From the NCBI GenBank assembly GCA_016710985.1, contig JADJTX010000002.1, positions 310,001-374,000 on the forward strand: a stretch of DNA of 64,000 nucleotides, given 5' to 3'. Of the stretch, positions 18,428 through 27,611 are shown one piece after another (positions within the stretch are counted from its first letter, which is position 1; every line of letters starts with the position of its first letter). A program made the translations under genes and the position numbers. The DNA comes from Ignavibacteria bacterium (lineage in GTDB: Bacteria > Bacteroidota > Ignavibacteria > Tepidaquicellales > Tepidaquicellaceae). Below the pieces are notes generated by a model. The model was not told the origin of the DNA. It saw only the letters and a program-made list of their open reading frames with translations, and made no database searches.

Positions 18428-18925
18428 ATGAGAGATGCAGGGTACTGGATCGGGAAACTAAAAATGCTGCCGCATCCCGAAGGCGGATATTTCAAAGAAT
18501 CATACCGTTCCGAAGAAGTTTATCATGGAAAGCATTTGCCCGAAAGATTTACAGGTGACAGGAATATTTCGACTTCCATATATTACTTATTGGAAAACGA
18601 CCAATGCTCAAAATTGCACAGGATAAAATCAGATGAGATGTGGCACTTCTATGACGGGAGCGGATTGAATATTTATGCAATTGATGCAAAGGGGAATTTA
18701 ACCGAATATAAGTTAGGCCTGAACTGCGATGAAGGAGAATTACCACAGGTTTTAATAAAAGCAGGAGATTGGTTTGGTGCAAAACCAAACAAGCATGGCT
18801 CGTATTGCCTGGCGGGATGTACGGTATCTCCGGGATTTCATTTTGAAGATTTTGAAATGGGCGACAGAAAGAATTTGCTTGAGTTATTTCCGCAACACGA
18901 AGATATTATATTGAAGCTAACGTGA
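18428..18925 (+). CDS. DUF985 (cupin-5) family protein
   Basis: This protein belongs to the DUF985 or cupin-5 family. It shows LKMLPHPEGGYFKESYRS, STSIYYLLENDQCSKLHRIKSDEMWHFYDG and AGCTVSPGFHFEDFEMG, all hallmark segments of that family. Length from the ATG at 18428 is 165 residues; an upstream start at 18392 would overlap the cupin gene and is less likely. The biochemical function of the family is not established. It forms a pair with the preceding cupin. Confidence 0.87.
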   Translation: MRDAGYWIGKLKMLPHPEGGYFKESYRSEEVYHGKHLPERFTGDRNISTSIYYLLENDQCSKLHRIKSDEMWHFYDGSGLNIYAIDAKGNLTEYKLGLNCDEGELPQVLIKAGDWFGAKPNKHGSYCLAGCTVSPGFHFEDFEMGDRKNLLELFPQHEDIILKLT

Positions 18926-18997
18926 ATAGTGAATAGTGAACAGTCAATCGTGAATTGTTAATACTTAATGCTTAATACTCAATACTCAATACTCAAA
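18922..18997. repeat. GTGAATA and ACTCAAT tandem words before the deaminase
   Basis: Copies of GTGAATA and then of the 7-bp word ACTCAAT run from the stop of the DUF985 gene to three bases before the ATG at 19000. No Shine-Dalgarno sequence is present in this leader. Confidence 0.8.
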
Positions 18998-18999
18998 GA

Positions 19000-19434
19000 A
19001 TGGATCAATACATGCAGGCGGCAATTGATGAAGCTAAGAAAGGACTCAGCGAAGGAGGGATTCCTATTGGTTCAGTATTGGTAAAAGACGGTAAGATAAT
19101 AGGAAGGGGACACAACAGGCGTGTTCAGGAAAACGATCCGGTAATACACGCTGAAATAGATTGTCTCAGGGATGCAGGCCGAATAGGAGTTTACAAAGAT
19201 ACGATACTGTATTCCACACTGATGCCATGTTATCTTTGTGCCGGAGCTTCGGTCCAGTTCGGGATAAAGAAAATTATAGCGGGAGAATGCGAGACATTCA
19301 CAGGCGCAACGGAGTTTATGGAATCTCACGGAATTGAGGTGATAAACCTTGACCTTGATGAATGCAAAAGTCTTATGAAGGAATTCATTGAAAAAAATCC
19401 TCAACTTTGGTATGAAGATATTGGAGAGCTGTAA
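19000..19434 (+). CDS. Cytosine deaminase, fungal FCY1-like
   Basis: Zinc-dependent deaminase of 144 residues. Zinc ligands are H50 in HAE (catalytic E52) and C77/C80 in PCYLC. The sequence tracks yeast cytosine deaminase Fcy1 closely: GGIPIGSVLV, GRGHNRRVQ, VYKDTILYSTLMPC, and a C-terminus ending WYEDIGE where yeast has WFEDIGE (recalled, not searched). That points to conversion of cytosine to uracil in pyrimidine salvage, rather than tRNA adenosine deamination by TadA. The start ATG lies directly after tandem repeats. Confidence 0.85.
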   Translation: MDQYMQAAIDEAKKGLSEGGIPIGSVLVKDGKIIGRGHNRRVQENDPVIHAEIDCLRDAGRIGVYKDTILYSTLMPCYLCAGASVQFGIKKIIAGECETFTGATEFMESHGIEVINLDLDECKSLMKEFIEKNPQLWYEDIGEL

Positions 19435-19570
19435 ATTCTACTGATCCTTTAAAAATAATTATATTTTCAATTAATCTTCAACATTTCTTTCCCCTCAGTT
19501 TTCTATCTTTCAACTAATCAATAATAATTCTATGTTATCGGAAAATTTTTACTCCTAATTTTATTTCGAA

Positions 19571-20881
19571 ATGATCAAAAGAGCGGAACAACCAATCTAC
19601 TCACCCGAGTTCAGAAAACGCCGGGCGCTTAACTGGCTTACTCTTGGATTCACCTATGCCGCAATGTATATGGGAAGGTATAACCTTTCCTTTGCGAATA
19701 AATCCTTGTCAGATGAATATGGCTGGGATAAAACTCAGATCGGTGCAATCATTACTGCAGCACTTACAATTTACGGCTTTTCAGCAATGTTTAACGGACC
19801 TATCGCAGACCGTATAGGCGGCAGGAAAGCAATGCTGATAGGTTCCATCGGAACGGTAATATTCAATTTACTTTTCGGTCTCGGCGCTTATTTAAAATTT
19901 TTCGGGACAGGAACTTTGCTAATAACTTACTTTGCAAGCGTATGGTCATTGAACTCGTACTTTCAGTCATACAGCGCACTGGCATTGATAAAAGTAAATG
20001 CCGGCTGGTTTAAAGTTAATGAACGCGGGGTTTTCTCTGCGATTTTTGGTTCAATGATACAAAGCGGAAGAGCCCTGATCTTCATAATCGGCGGTTGGGC
20101 AATTACAGTTCTTCCATGGCAATGGGTATTTTTTATTCCCGCAGCGATCGTTGCAGTAATGTCCTTCATGACATTCTTATTTGTTCAGAATATACCGCCT
20201 GACGCAGGTCTTCCGCCTCTGGATACAGACGATGCTACAAGCGGCGACACCGGAAAAATTGACTTTAAGTATGTTTTCAAGAAAGTGATTTCAAATCCTA
20301 TCGCAATAACAATTGCAATAGCGGAATTTTGTACCGGATTTGTAAGACACGGATTCGAACAATGGTTTCCCCGTTACATGCAGGAGTATCAGCAGCTTGC
20401 ACTGGACTCGCCTGTCTTTCAGAAAGGCGCTCTTGGTGTTGTGCTTGCAGGGATAGCAGGCGCTTTTATAGCCGGGTTTTCCTCTGACTGGCTTTTTCAA
20501 TCCAGAAGAACACCGGTTGCGTTCATTGGATACATGCTGATTATTTTTTCTTTATCTGTTATCTGGATGGCGCCGAGTATAAATTTAGTGATAGTTGCTT
20601 TTATTTCCAATTCGCTTGGAATAAGTATGGTCCATTCAATGCTGTCGGGGACTGCATCAATGGATTTCGGAGGTCAGCGGGCTGCGGCGACTGCTACCGG
20701 AATGTTTGACGGTATGCAGTATATCGGAGGAGCAACCGTAGGGATCGGAGTCGGATGGCTGCTTGATAATTTCGGCTGGGGAGCATGGAGTCCGAGTATG
20801 ATTGGATTTGCAGTGATAGGCGCGCTGCTTATGATAAAGCTGTGGAATGCAAAACCTAAACCGAGAGCAGTTAAGCAATGA
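19571..20881 (+). CDS. MFS transporter, organophosphate:phosphate antiporter type
   Basis: A 12-helix major facilitator of 436 residues. The N-terminal MYMGRYNLSFANKSLSDEYGWDKTQIG and the loop NGPIADRIGGRKAMLIGS (motif A) are typical of the OPA family (GlpT/UhpT-like). The central cytoplasmic loop is around residues 215-230 (DTDDATSGDTGKID). Likely cargo is a phosphorylated sugar or glycerol-3-phosphate exchanged for phosphate; this is inferred from family only. Neighbours give no further hint. Confidence 0.85.
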   Translation: MIKRAEQPIYSPEFRKRRALNWLTLGFTYAAMYMGRYNLSFANKSLSDEYGWDKTQIGAIITAALTIYGFSAMFNGPIADRIGGRKAMLIGSIGTVIFNLLFGLGAYLKFFGTGTLLITYFASVWSLNSYFQSYSALALIKVNAGWFKVNERGVFSAIFGSMIQSGRALIFIIGGWAITVLPWQWVFFIPAAIVAVMSFMTFLFVQNIPPDAGLPPLDTDDATSGDTGKIDFKYVFKKVISNPIAITIAIAEFCTGFVRHGFEQWFPRYMQEYQQLALDSPVFQKGALGVVLAGIAGAFIAGFSSDWLFQSRRTPVAFIGYMLIIFSLSVIWMAPSINLVIVAFISNSLGISMVHSMLSGTASMDFGGQRAAATATGMFDGMQYIGGATVGIGVGWLLDNFGWGAWSPSMIGFAVIGALLMIKLWNAKPKPRAVKQ

Positions 20882-20930
20882 GCAATGAACAATGAATAAT
20901 GAATAATGAACAATGAGCAATGACATACTA
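20876..20930. repeat. CAATGAA/CAATGAG 7-bp tandem words
   Basis: About seven copies of CAATGAG, CAATGAA or AATGAAT begin inside the final codon of the MFS gene and run to about 20930. The same 7-bp word occurs at 55735-55785. Confidence 0.85.
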
Positions 20931-20975
20931 ATTTATTAATTAATAATTATTTAAAATTTAAAATTTTTCAGAAAA

Positions 20976-21644
20976 ATGAATAACCGGCCATTAGTTTATG
21001 ATGTGCCTCATAAGGCAATTAGAAATGCTCTGTCGCAATTCTCATTGATTGCAGGAAGTACAGATTACAACAGTAAGGAAGAAATGGAAAAATTAAAAAG
21101 TGTTGCAGAGGATGTGCTCAATATACTTGATGAACATGCTGAACATGAGAATAATGTTACGCTGAAATATCTTGAACAGAAAAATCCCGGAAGCTCTGTT
21201 CATGATAAGGAAGATCATTCTAAGATAGAATCTGAAATGAGTAAACTCCGTGAAGATCTAAATAAACTTTATGAAAAATCCGGAGGGAGTGAAGATCTCC
21301 TGTATCAGGGGAATGATTTTTTTATGAACGTGTCTGATTTTCATTCTAATTATATACAGCACATGCTTGAGGAGGAACGTGTAACACAACCTTTGCTATG
21401 GGAAAGTTTTACTGATGAAGAACTACATCAGCAGGAGATTGAAATAAGACAAAACATTAAGCCCGAAGAAATGCTGTCGTGGTGTAAATACATGATGCCG
21501 GCTTTTACTCATAATGCAAGAACCGGAATGCTGACAGAAATAAAGCAAGCAGCTCCCGCTGAATTTTTTACAGCCCTTATGAATGTAAGGAAATCAGTTC
21601 TGTCAAAAGAGGATTTTTCTAAAATTGAAAAGTCTCTTTCCTGA
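20976..21644 (+). CDS. Hemerythrin-domain protein
   Basis: A 222-residue helical protein with the hemerythrin pattern of spaced His and Glu ligands: ILDEHAEHENNVTLKYLE, HDKEDHSKIESE and FHSNYIQHMLEEE. Such domains hold a di-iron centre that senses O2, NO or reactive oxygen, or protects iron-sulfur proteins. The C-terminal half (MLSWCKYMMPAFTHNARTGML) is also found in family members with an extra helical domain. The cytoplasmic location is inferred from the absence of a signal peptide. Confidence 0.82.
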   Translation: MNNRPLVYDVPHKAIRNALSQFSLIAGSTDYNSKEEMEKLKSVAEDVLNILDEHAEHENNVTLKYLEQKNPGSSVHDKEDHSKIESEMSKLREDLNKLYEKSGGSEDLLYQGNDFFMNVSDFHSNYIQHMLEEERVTQPLLWESFTDEELHQQEIEIRQNIKPEEMLSWCKYMMPAFTHNARTGMLTEIKQAAPAEFFTALMNVRKSVLSKEDFSKIEKSLS

Positions 21645-21716
21645 TAAGACAACAATTGATATTACGACATGCATTAATGAAGAACATAATACCTAATACT
21701 CAATACTCAATACTTT

Positions 21717-23141
21717 ATGCTAAAGTTTTCCAATACCTTATCGAGAACCAAAGAAGAATTCATTCCAATTGAATCCGGGAAAGTCCGCATGTACAGCTGC
21801 GGACCAACTGTTTATAATTTCATGCATATTGGTAACCTAAGAACATTTTTCTTTGAAGATATTTTATTGCGGGTTTTAAAGTATAACGGGTATGCAGTGA
21901 AATATGTAATGAACATTACAGACGTAGGACATCTGACTGCTGACAGTGATACAGGTGACGATAAAATGGAAGAGTCCGCCAGGGAACAGGGGAAGAGTGT
22001 CTGGGATATAGCCGAATCTTATACTAAAGCATTTAAGAATGACATACTGCTGATGAATATTATTCCTCCGGATATCTATACTAAAGCTACTGACTACATT
22101 AAGCAACAGATCGAAATGATAAAATGCCTTGAAGAGAAAGGGTTTACCTATACAATCAGCGACGGAGTTTATTATGATACATCAAAATTTCCTTCTTACG
22201 GTGATCTTGCGCGGCTTGATATAAAGGGTTTACAGGAAGGTGCCCGGGTTGAATTTTCCGCAGAGAAAAAAAATACAACTGATTTTGCGTTATGGAAATT
22301 CTCACCAAAGAATGAGAGAAGGCAGATGGAATGGGAATCACCCTGGGGAATTGGTTTTCCCGGATGGCATCTTGAATGTTCTGCAATGAGTAAAACGGAA
22401 TTAGGAAATCATTTCGATATTCACTGCAGCGCGATTGATCATATCTTTCCTCATCATACAAATGAGATTGCGCAGTCGGAGGCTTGCAATGGTGAGAAGT
22501 TCGTTAATTACTGGATACACGGGGATTTCCTTGATATGGGAAATGAAAAGATGTCGAAGTCATTAGGTAACTTTATAACTTTGCAGACATTGATCGAAAA
22601 AGGTTACTCTCCTTTGGACTACCGGTATTTTTTACTGATGGCTCATTACAAAAAGAAATTAAAATTTTCCATTGAAGCTCTGGACGCTGCAAGAAACGGG
22701 TATAAGAATCTGCGCGGAAAAATTAATAACCTGAAGCAGGCTGTACATGAAGAGGGGCAAGTTAATGACAGCAAAGTGGAAGCAGAAAAATTTTCAGAAT
22801 GGAAAAACAGATTTTCGGAATCAATAAATGACGATCTGAATATGCCCGGAGCAATGGCAGTCTTCTGGGATATGCTCCGCGATGAAGGATTGTCTTCTTA
22901 TGAAAAGTTGAACTTAGCTTATGACTTTGATAAAATTTTCGGATTGAATTTAGATAAGACAGATGTTAAAAGCTCTGATTCTGAAATTCCGGAAGAAATA
23001 AAAATTTTAGTGAATCAAAGAAACGATGCTAAGAAGAACAAGGATTTCAAATTGTCTGATGAAATCCGGAATGAAATAAAGGGATTAGGATACGAGATCC
23101 TTGATAAAAAAGACAGTATTGAAATTAAAAAGATAAACTGA
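21717..23141 (+). CDS. cysS: Cysteinyl-tRNA synthetase
   Basis: CysRS charges tRNA-Cys. The 474 residues include the zinc and ATP sites: C28 in YSCGPTVYNFMHIGN (HIGH motif as HIGN, 37-40), WHLECSAM with the second Cys, HHTNEIAQSEA with zinc His, and KMSKSLGN (KMSKS loop). The DALR-like anticodon helical domain follows. The ATG at 21717 directly follows ACTCAAT repeats (21686-21714), with no Shine-Dalgarno. A hairpin at 23317-23365 may end the transcript. Confidence 0.97.
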   Translation: MLKFSNTLSRTKEEFIPIESGKVRMYSCGPTVYNFMHIGNLRTFFFEDILLRVLKYNGYAVKYVMNITDVGHLTADSDTGDDKMEESAREQGKSVWDIAESYTKAFKNDILLMNIIPPDIYTKATDYIKQQIEMIKCLEEKGFTYTISDGVYYDTSKFPSYGDLARLDIKGLQEGARVEFSAEKKNTTDFALWKFSPKNERRQMEWESPWGIGFPGWHLECSAMSKTELGNHFDIHCSAIDHIFPHHTNEIAQSEACNGEKFVNYWIHGDFLDMGNEKMSKSLGNFITLQTLIEKGYSPLDYRYFLLMAHYKKKLKFSIEALDAARNGYKNLRGKINNLKQAVHEEGQVNDSKVEAEKFSEWKNRFSESINDDLNMPGAMAVFWDMLRDEGLSSYEKLNLAYDFDKIFGLNLDKTDVKSSDSEIPEEIKILVNQRNDAKKNKDFKLSDEIRNEIKGLGYEILDKKDSIEIKKIN

Positions 23142-23316
23142 TGTTCAAAAAAGCATACACAATTTTTCATTTAGAACTTCTTAACACTAATGCACAAAGG
23201 AACACAAATGTTTTAGATAAGAAAAATCCTTTATTATCTTTGTGTTTAGTCTTTGCATGTAAGTACTTAATTTCTATTGAACTACCTTGGTTTGTATTAT
23301 TAAGTATTAAAATTAA

Positions 23317-23365
23317 GAGTCACAGAATAACAAAGATTTAAAAACTTTGTTTTCTCTGTGACTCT
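23317..23365. terminator. Hairpin after cysS
   Basis: GAGTCACAGA (23317-23326) pairs with TCTGTGACTC, and an inner ACAAAG pairs with CTTTGT, around a short loop. The right arm is followed by TGTTTTT. It may work as a terminator for cysS, although it also belongs to the CACAGA inverted-repeat family. Confidence 0.5.
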
Positions 23366-23397
23366 GTTTTTATGCAGTTAAATCCCCTTTATTATCT

Positions 23398-23889
23398 TTA
23401 CTGACCTGTCGCCTGATTCCAGACATTGTTCGGAACAAGGTTTTCTATGACAGAATAAAGGTCATTGATCCCCGCCGAATATTTATCATTAAGCTGTTCA
23501 GGTATCTGAATGACAGTTGGCTTTTGGTCAAGATTCGGTTCCTGCCACATGGTAACCGACAGTGTTTTGGAAGGACCGCCTAGCATATTCTGATCAGCTT
23601 TCATATCTGCCGGATTAACTGAAAACACCTGACTTTTATTCAGTGCCTTATTCAGTTTTTTCATCCCCTTCTTTCCGAGACTGAAATCATAAGTATTAGA
23701 AACTGATGATTTTGTATATAATAAAGTCCCTACTCCGGCGTTATCAATATTGACTGTATAACTGTATTGGTATTCGGGAGATACCGGTCCATTTGAATAA
23801 ACATAAGAAATAGAAGACCATTTGTTGGATTGAGAAAATGAAGTACTGCATAAGATCAATCCAAAGACTACGAATAACAATTTTTTCAT
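23398..23889 (-). CDS. Secreted protein of unknown function
   Basis: A 163-residue protein with a clear signal peptide (MKKLLFVVFGLILCSTSFSQ, cleavage near 20). The mature part is mostly beta-strand-like, with YQYSYTVNIDNAGVGTLLY and PTVIQIPEQL segments. I do not recognise a family. It has no lipobox and no NYPNPFNP tail, so it is probably periplasmic. It lies just downstream of a broken T9SS protein gene on the same strand. Confidence 0.75.
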   Translation of the reverse strand: MKKLLFVVFGLILCSTSFSQSNKWSSISYVYSNGPVSPEYQYSYTVNIDNAGVGTLLYTKSSVSNTYDFSLGKKGMKKLNKALNKSQVFSVNPADMKADQNMLGGPSKTLSVTMWQEPNLDQKPTVIQIPEQLNDKYSAGINDLYSVIENLVPNNVWNQATGQ

Positions 23890-23986
23890 TTTTGTTTTTA
23901 TAGTTGTTAAAAAATTAAGTTAAATTAATAAATCTAATATTAATAATCCTCTACCGGATAAATATCTTTTAAAGACCTCATAGGAA

Positions 23987-25295
23987 TTATTTAAGAAGGA
24001 TCATCTTTTTGCTCTCGAAATACTCCCGGTTCGTATTTTCATCATACACTGAAATTCTGTAAAAGTAAATTCCGCTGGAAAGTCCGCTTCCATCAAAAAG
24101 CACTTCATAGTTGCCATCCGTTTGTTTTTCATTTACTAAAGTTATGATCTCCTTACCGTTGGTATCAAATACTTTCAAAGTTATAAAACTATTTTCTCTT
24201 AACGAATACCGAATGACTGTATAGGGGTTGAACGGATTCGGATAATTTTGATAAAGTGAAATTGATTCGGGCAGATAATTATATTCCACACTGATGTTAA
24301 TAAGATCAGCATTAAATTTTAATATTGCTCCATCCTTACCAACAGCCCAGCCGTTAGTTTCATTGATGAAAACAAGGTCATTGATTTTTACGCCGTCAGG
24401 TGTACCAATGAGAGTCCAGTTGTTTCCGCTGTTTGTAGAAAATAATAAACTGTCAACAATTCCCAGTCCGGACCATACCTCTGTTTCAGTTCTGAACCCT
24501 ATTGAGTTTGCAATACCGAATACTCCGATTTCAGCGTAGTTCCAGAAAGCTCCGCCGCTTGTACTATAGATTTTACTTGCTCCGTATTCAAAATCCCCGC
24601 CTACTCCGGAGAATTCTCAAAGAATCAAAAATATGAAAATCATGTACCGGTTCCGGTCCTACAACTTTTGCCCGCCAGCTTCTTCCTCCGTTAGTTGAAT
24701 TCCACATAACTCCGGCTAAATCGAAAGCACCTCCGGAAGCATATCCCGTCATTGCATCAAAGAATTTGATTTTTTCAATCGGGAATCCCAGGACAAGTCC
24801 CGAATCAATCACACCTTCGATCCAGTTGCTTCCTGAATTAGTTGTATAAAAAATTTTTCCGCTCGATCCCGCCATGTAACCGTTGAATGAGTCTGAAAAG
24901 AAGATGCTGTTTAGAAATAAGTTTGTATCAGGGAACAGATAATTGTCCCATGTATCTCCTCCGTCAGATGTTGAAAGAATTCTTGAGCCGTAATGATTTG
25001 GAGGGGATTTGTCAAACTAATGCGACAGGGCATATCCTGTATTCACATTTACAAAAAACAATGAAACAATATTATTGTATGTGCCTGTATTTTGAAATAT
25101 CCAGTTTTGACCTTCGTTTGTAGTCTTTAAGATCAAACCTGAATCTCCGCAGATCAAGCCGTTAAGAGTATCTGTAAAAAAACATTCTGCTAAATTCTGG
25201 CTTGCAGGACTGAACTGTTTCAGCCAGTACTCCTGTGAATGTACTTTGCAATTTACAAGAAATAAAACAAACAATATTTTAAGCAGGTTAGTCAA
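23987..25295 (-). pseudogene. Ycf48-like secreted protein with T9SS tail, broken frame
   Basis: The N-terminal signal peptide (MTNLLKILFVLFLVNCKVHSQ) is followed by BNR/Ycf48 repeats (ILKTTNEGQNWIF, IFYTTNSGSNWIE, STNGGRSWRAK). The tail is a T9SS sorting domain (YQNYPNPFNP, ending MILLK). The frame is interrupted at 25017 by TAG after GYALSH; the same frame resumes as GSRILSTSDGGDTW. Alternatively, one extra C in GCCC and one missing C in CCCCTCC would avoid the stop. A second break near 24610 needs one base removed to continue as DFEYGASKIYSTSGG. Repaired length is about 435 residues. It is likely a surface-attached protein; the function is unknown. Confidence 0.8.
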
Positions 25296-25384
25296 TAATA
25301 GTTAAACACGGATTTATATTTTGGAAAAACCTGACAGGTTTATCTGTTTATAAATTTTTATTAAATATATGATTTATGTAATTA

Positions 25385-27502
25385 TTATGGAAGATTATTT
25401 CTTTTCCTGAAAAACCATTCAAGGCACAACAGGAAAATCAGGATTCCAAGGTAATAAGGATTTACATTGAGCTCGAAGTTCTTCTTAGATTTGATCTCAG
25501 ACTTAGACTGTTCATTAAGACGTGTAAATGAATCCTTTATGCTGCTTAAATCAGTATTGGAAAAATTAACACCCCGGGTTTCGTTTGATAAATTGTTCAG
25601 AATTGAGTTGTCGGCTCGGGTTAATTCATACTCAAAATTATTTTCACCTATGGCAAATCGGTTTTCAATGCTTTCTACAGGATTACTGCCTGAAATAAGC
25701 TCTCCTTTGAAATTATAATTTCCGTCAACCGGAATGTTGATCTCGCCCTCATAATATTTGTTATCTGTTTTTTGCAGCACTAAGTTGTTACTATAGCCTT
25801 CACCACTGATCTTAACAGTAATTTGTTCTCCTCCCTGAAGATCATAGTTGGTTATACGTGCAGTAAACTTAACATTTTCGAATCCGGAATAAACGGGTTT
25901 AGTTGTTTCAATAGTAAATGTCTTTTTATCTTCTTTATTTGTAATTGCAAACACTGAGCTGGTGATAATATAATTCAATACTTCGCCGGAATTATTTCTC
26001 TGCGGATTCAATCTCCATTTATATAATCCGTATGCGAGGAATGCAGCCGACTTATTGTTAACTGTGTTCTGAATAATGTATGCCGGCTCGGAGTTTTGTG
26101 TCATTAAAAGGAAAGTTTCTGAAGAAGGATTTACAGAAAAAATAGAGGCGGTTTTAAAAATATTCGGAAAAGAATTCACTGAAGAAAGCAGACCGGTATT
26201 TTTAAAAACTTCGTTGTTTAAAGTGCTCACGGTTCTTATCCCTGTTTCCTCTTCTTTCTCCGAAAAAGACGTTGTCTTAAAAGGAAGCCTGTCGTCAAGA
26301 ATTGACAGCTTACCGTAATCAGTTGTCCTTCCTGCAAAAAAAATCAGTGACGAATTATTTTTTTCAAGCTGATATTTTATATCATTTAATAAATTCTGAT
26401 TTGTAACAGAAGTAGGATACCCTATGAATATGTAAGAATCAAAGCCGCTTAGATCAGGAACAGTCCCTTCATAAAATTCGGAAGCTGATTTTTGAGTCAG
26501 GAAAGTTGACTCGAAATTTTTCACCTTTTTTATTTCTTCCGACAGGAAAGAAAAATCTGCGCCCGGTCCTCCGGACAGTACAAGCACTTTGAATTTATTA
26601 TTTACAAATTTTATAAAGAACTCACGGTAATTGTTTTTCAACGTAATTTCATCTTCCTGACCTTCGATCTCAATTTTATACTTTATGACCTTTTCAGCAT
26701 TTGAAAGAACATTAAAAGAAAGATCATATATGCTCTTTCCGGGATCAACTTTTATAACTTTGCTTTGAGTCAGGATATCTTCCTCGTATAAATTAATTTT
26801 TATGTCTTTATCAAAATTGAAAGAATTAATTTCTATATTAACAGGTACATTACTCTCGATGAAAGCAGTTTTATTGTAAAACAGATTTCTTACAACCAGG
26901 TCATTGTGCTGAATGGTATCTCCCGTCAAAATGTAATTTACAGGCACATTCAGAAGTCTTGCAGCTGTAACAGGATTGCCTCCCTGATTGATAATCCCGT
27001 CCGAAATAACCGTAACTGAAGATAAGTTTTTGTTTGCTAATCTGTCGTGAAGAGAATAAAAAGTACCGGTTAAATTTGTTTCAAAATTATTTATTCTGTC
27101 ATAAGAAATAGATTCGAGTTCATCCCTGCCGATTTCACGGGTTAAATTTCCAGAGAAAAGAAAATACAAATTTTCAGAACTCCCTGTTTCGGAATCCTTT
27201 ATCTTATCATTTAAAATTTCCTTCAGTCCGGATTCGCGGTTATCAATCAGAAGGCTTTGTGAATTATCAATGAGGAAAACATTTACAGGATCCTGAAATG
27301 TATTCTTAAAGAATGAAATGACAGGCGATGACAGAAGCAGAAAGATGAAAAAAAGAGTCAGAAATCTTAAAGCAGTAAATAATATTCGTTTAATTCCCTT
27401 AAGAGCAGATCTTTTGTAATAAAAATATGCAAGTATGGCAGGAATAATCAATAAGGCAACAGATGCTAAAAAATTAAAATCCGTCTTTAATGTAAAATCC
27501 AT
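25385..27502 (-). CDS. Membrane-anchored VWA-like protein
   Basis: A 705-residue membrane protein. Two hydrophobic helices are at the N-terminus (about 10-28 and 40-62) and one at the extreme C-terminus before FRKRNNLP. The N-terminal layout and the VNVFLIDNSQS / SVTVISDGIINQGG pair match a von Willebrand A domain (MIDAS-like DxSxS and Asp). A following segment VLVLSGGPGADFSFL resembles a glutamine-amidotransferase-like fold. Proteins of this plan accompany Bat or chaperone-like systems in Bacteroidota. Partners are not adjacent and its role is unknown. Confidence 0.7.
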   Translation of the reverse strand: MDFTLKTDFNFLASVALLIIPAILAYFYYKRSALKGIKRILFTALRFLTLFFIFLLLSSPVISFFKNTFQDPVNVFLIDNSQSLLIDNRESGLKEILNDKIKDSETGSSENLYFLFSGNLTREIGRDELESISYDRINNFETNLTGTFYSLHDRLANKNLSSVTVISDGIINQGGNPVTAARLLNVPVNYILTGDTIQHNDLVVRNLFYNKTAFIESNVPVNIEINSFNFDKDIKINLYEEDILTQSKVIKVDPGKSIYDLSFNVLSNAEKVIKYKIEIEGQEDEITLKNNYREFFIKFVNNKFKVLVLSGGPGADFSFLSEEIKKVKNFESTFLTQKSASEFYEGTVPDLSGFDSYIFIGYPTSVTNQNLLNDIKYQLEKNNSSLIFFAGRTTDYGKLSILDDRLPFKTTSFSEKEEETGIRTVSTLNNEVFKNTGLLSSVNSFPNIFKTASIFSVNPSSETFLLMTQNSEPAYIIQNTVNNKSAAFLAYGLYKWRLNPQRNNSGEVLNYIITSSVFAITNKEDKKTFTIETTKPVYSGFENVKFTARITNYDLQGGEQITVKISGEGYSNNLVLQKTDNKYYEGEINIPVDGNYNFKGELISGSNPVESIENRFAIGENNFEYELTRADNSILNNLSNETRGVNFSNTDLSSIKDSFTRLNEQSKSEIKSKKNFELNVNPYYLGILIFLLCLEWFFRKRNNLP

Positions 27503-27611
27503 TCATGATAGTTTTGGTTAAAGAAATGGTTATTGATCCAAATAAAACCCGGGATCAATAAAAAGAGGATTGATACGAAGTTGCCGGTGAAGTTTTTTTT
27601 CGTATGGAAAG

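Noticed and set aside
23141..23341. 66-codon frame overlapping the end of cysS
   Set aside because: Its sequence includes NTNAQRNTN-type repeat translation, and it ends in the hairpin after cysS. It is best seen as intergenic repeat.
11586..25019. Possible stop-codon reassignment of TAG
   Set aside because: Two genes have in-frame TAG codons, but several intact genes in the window end in TAG (for example the hydroxylase, a cupin and the antitoxin), so TAG is a normal stop.
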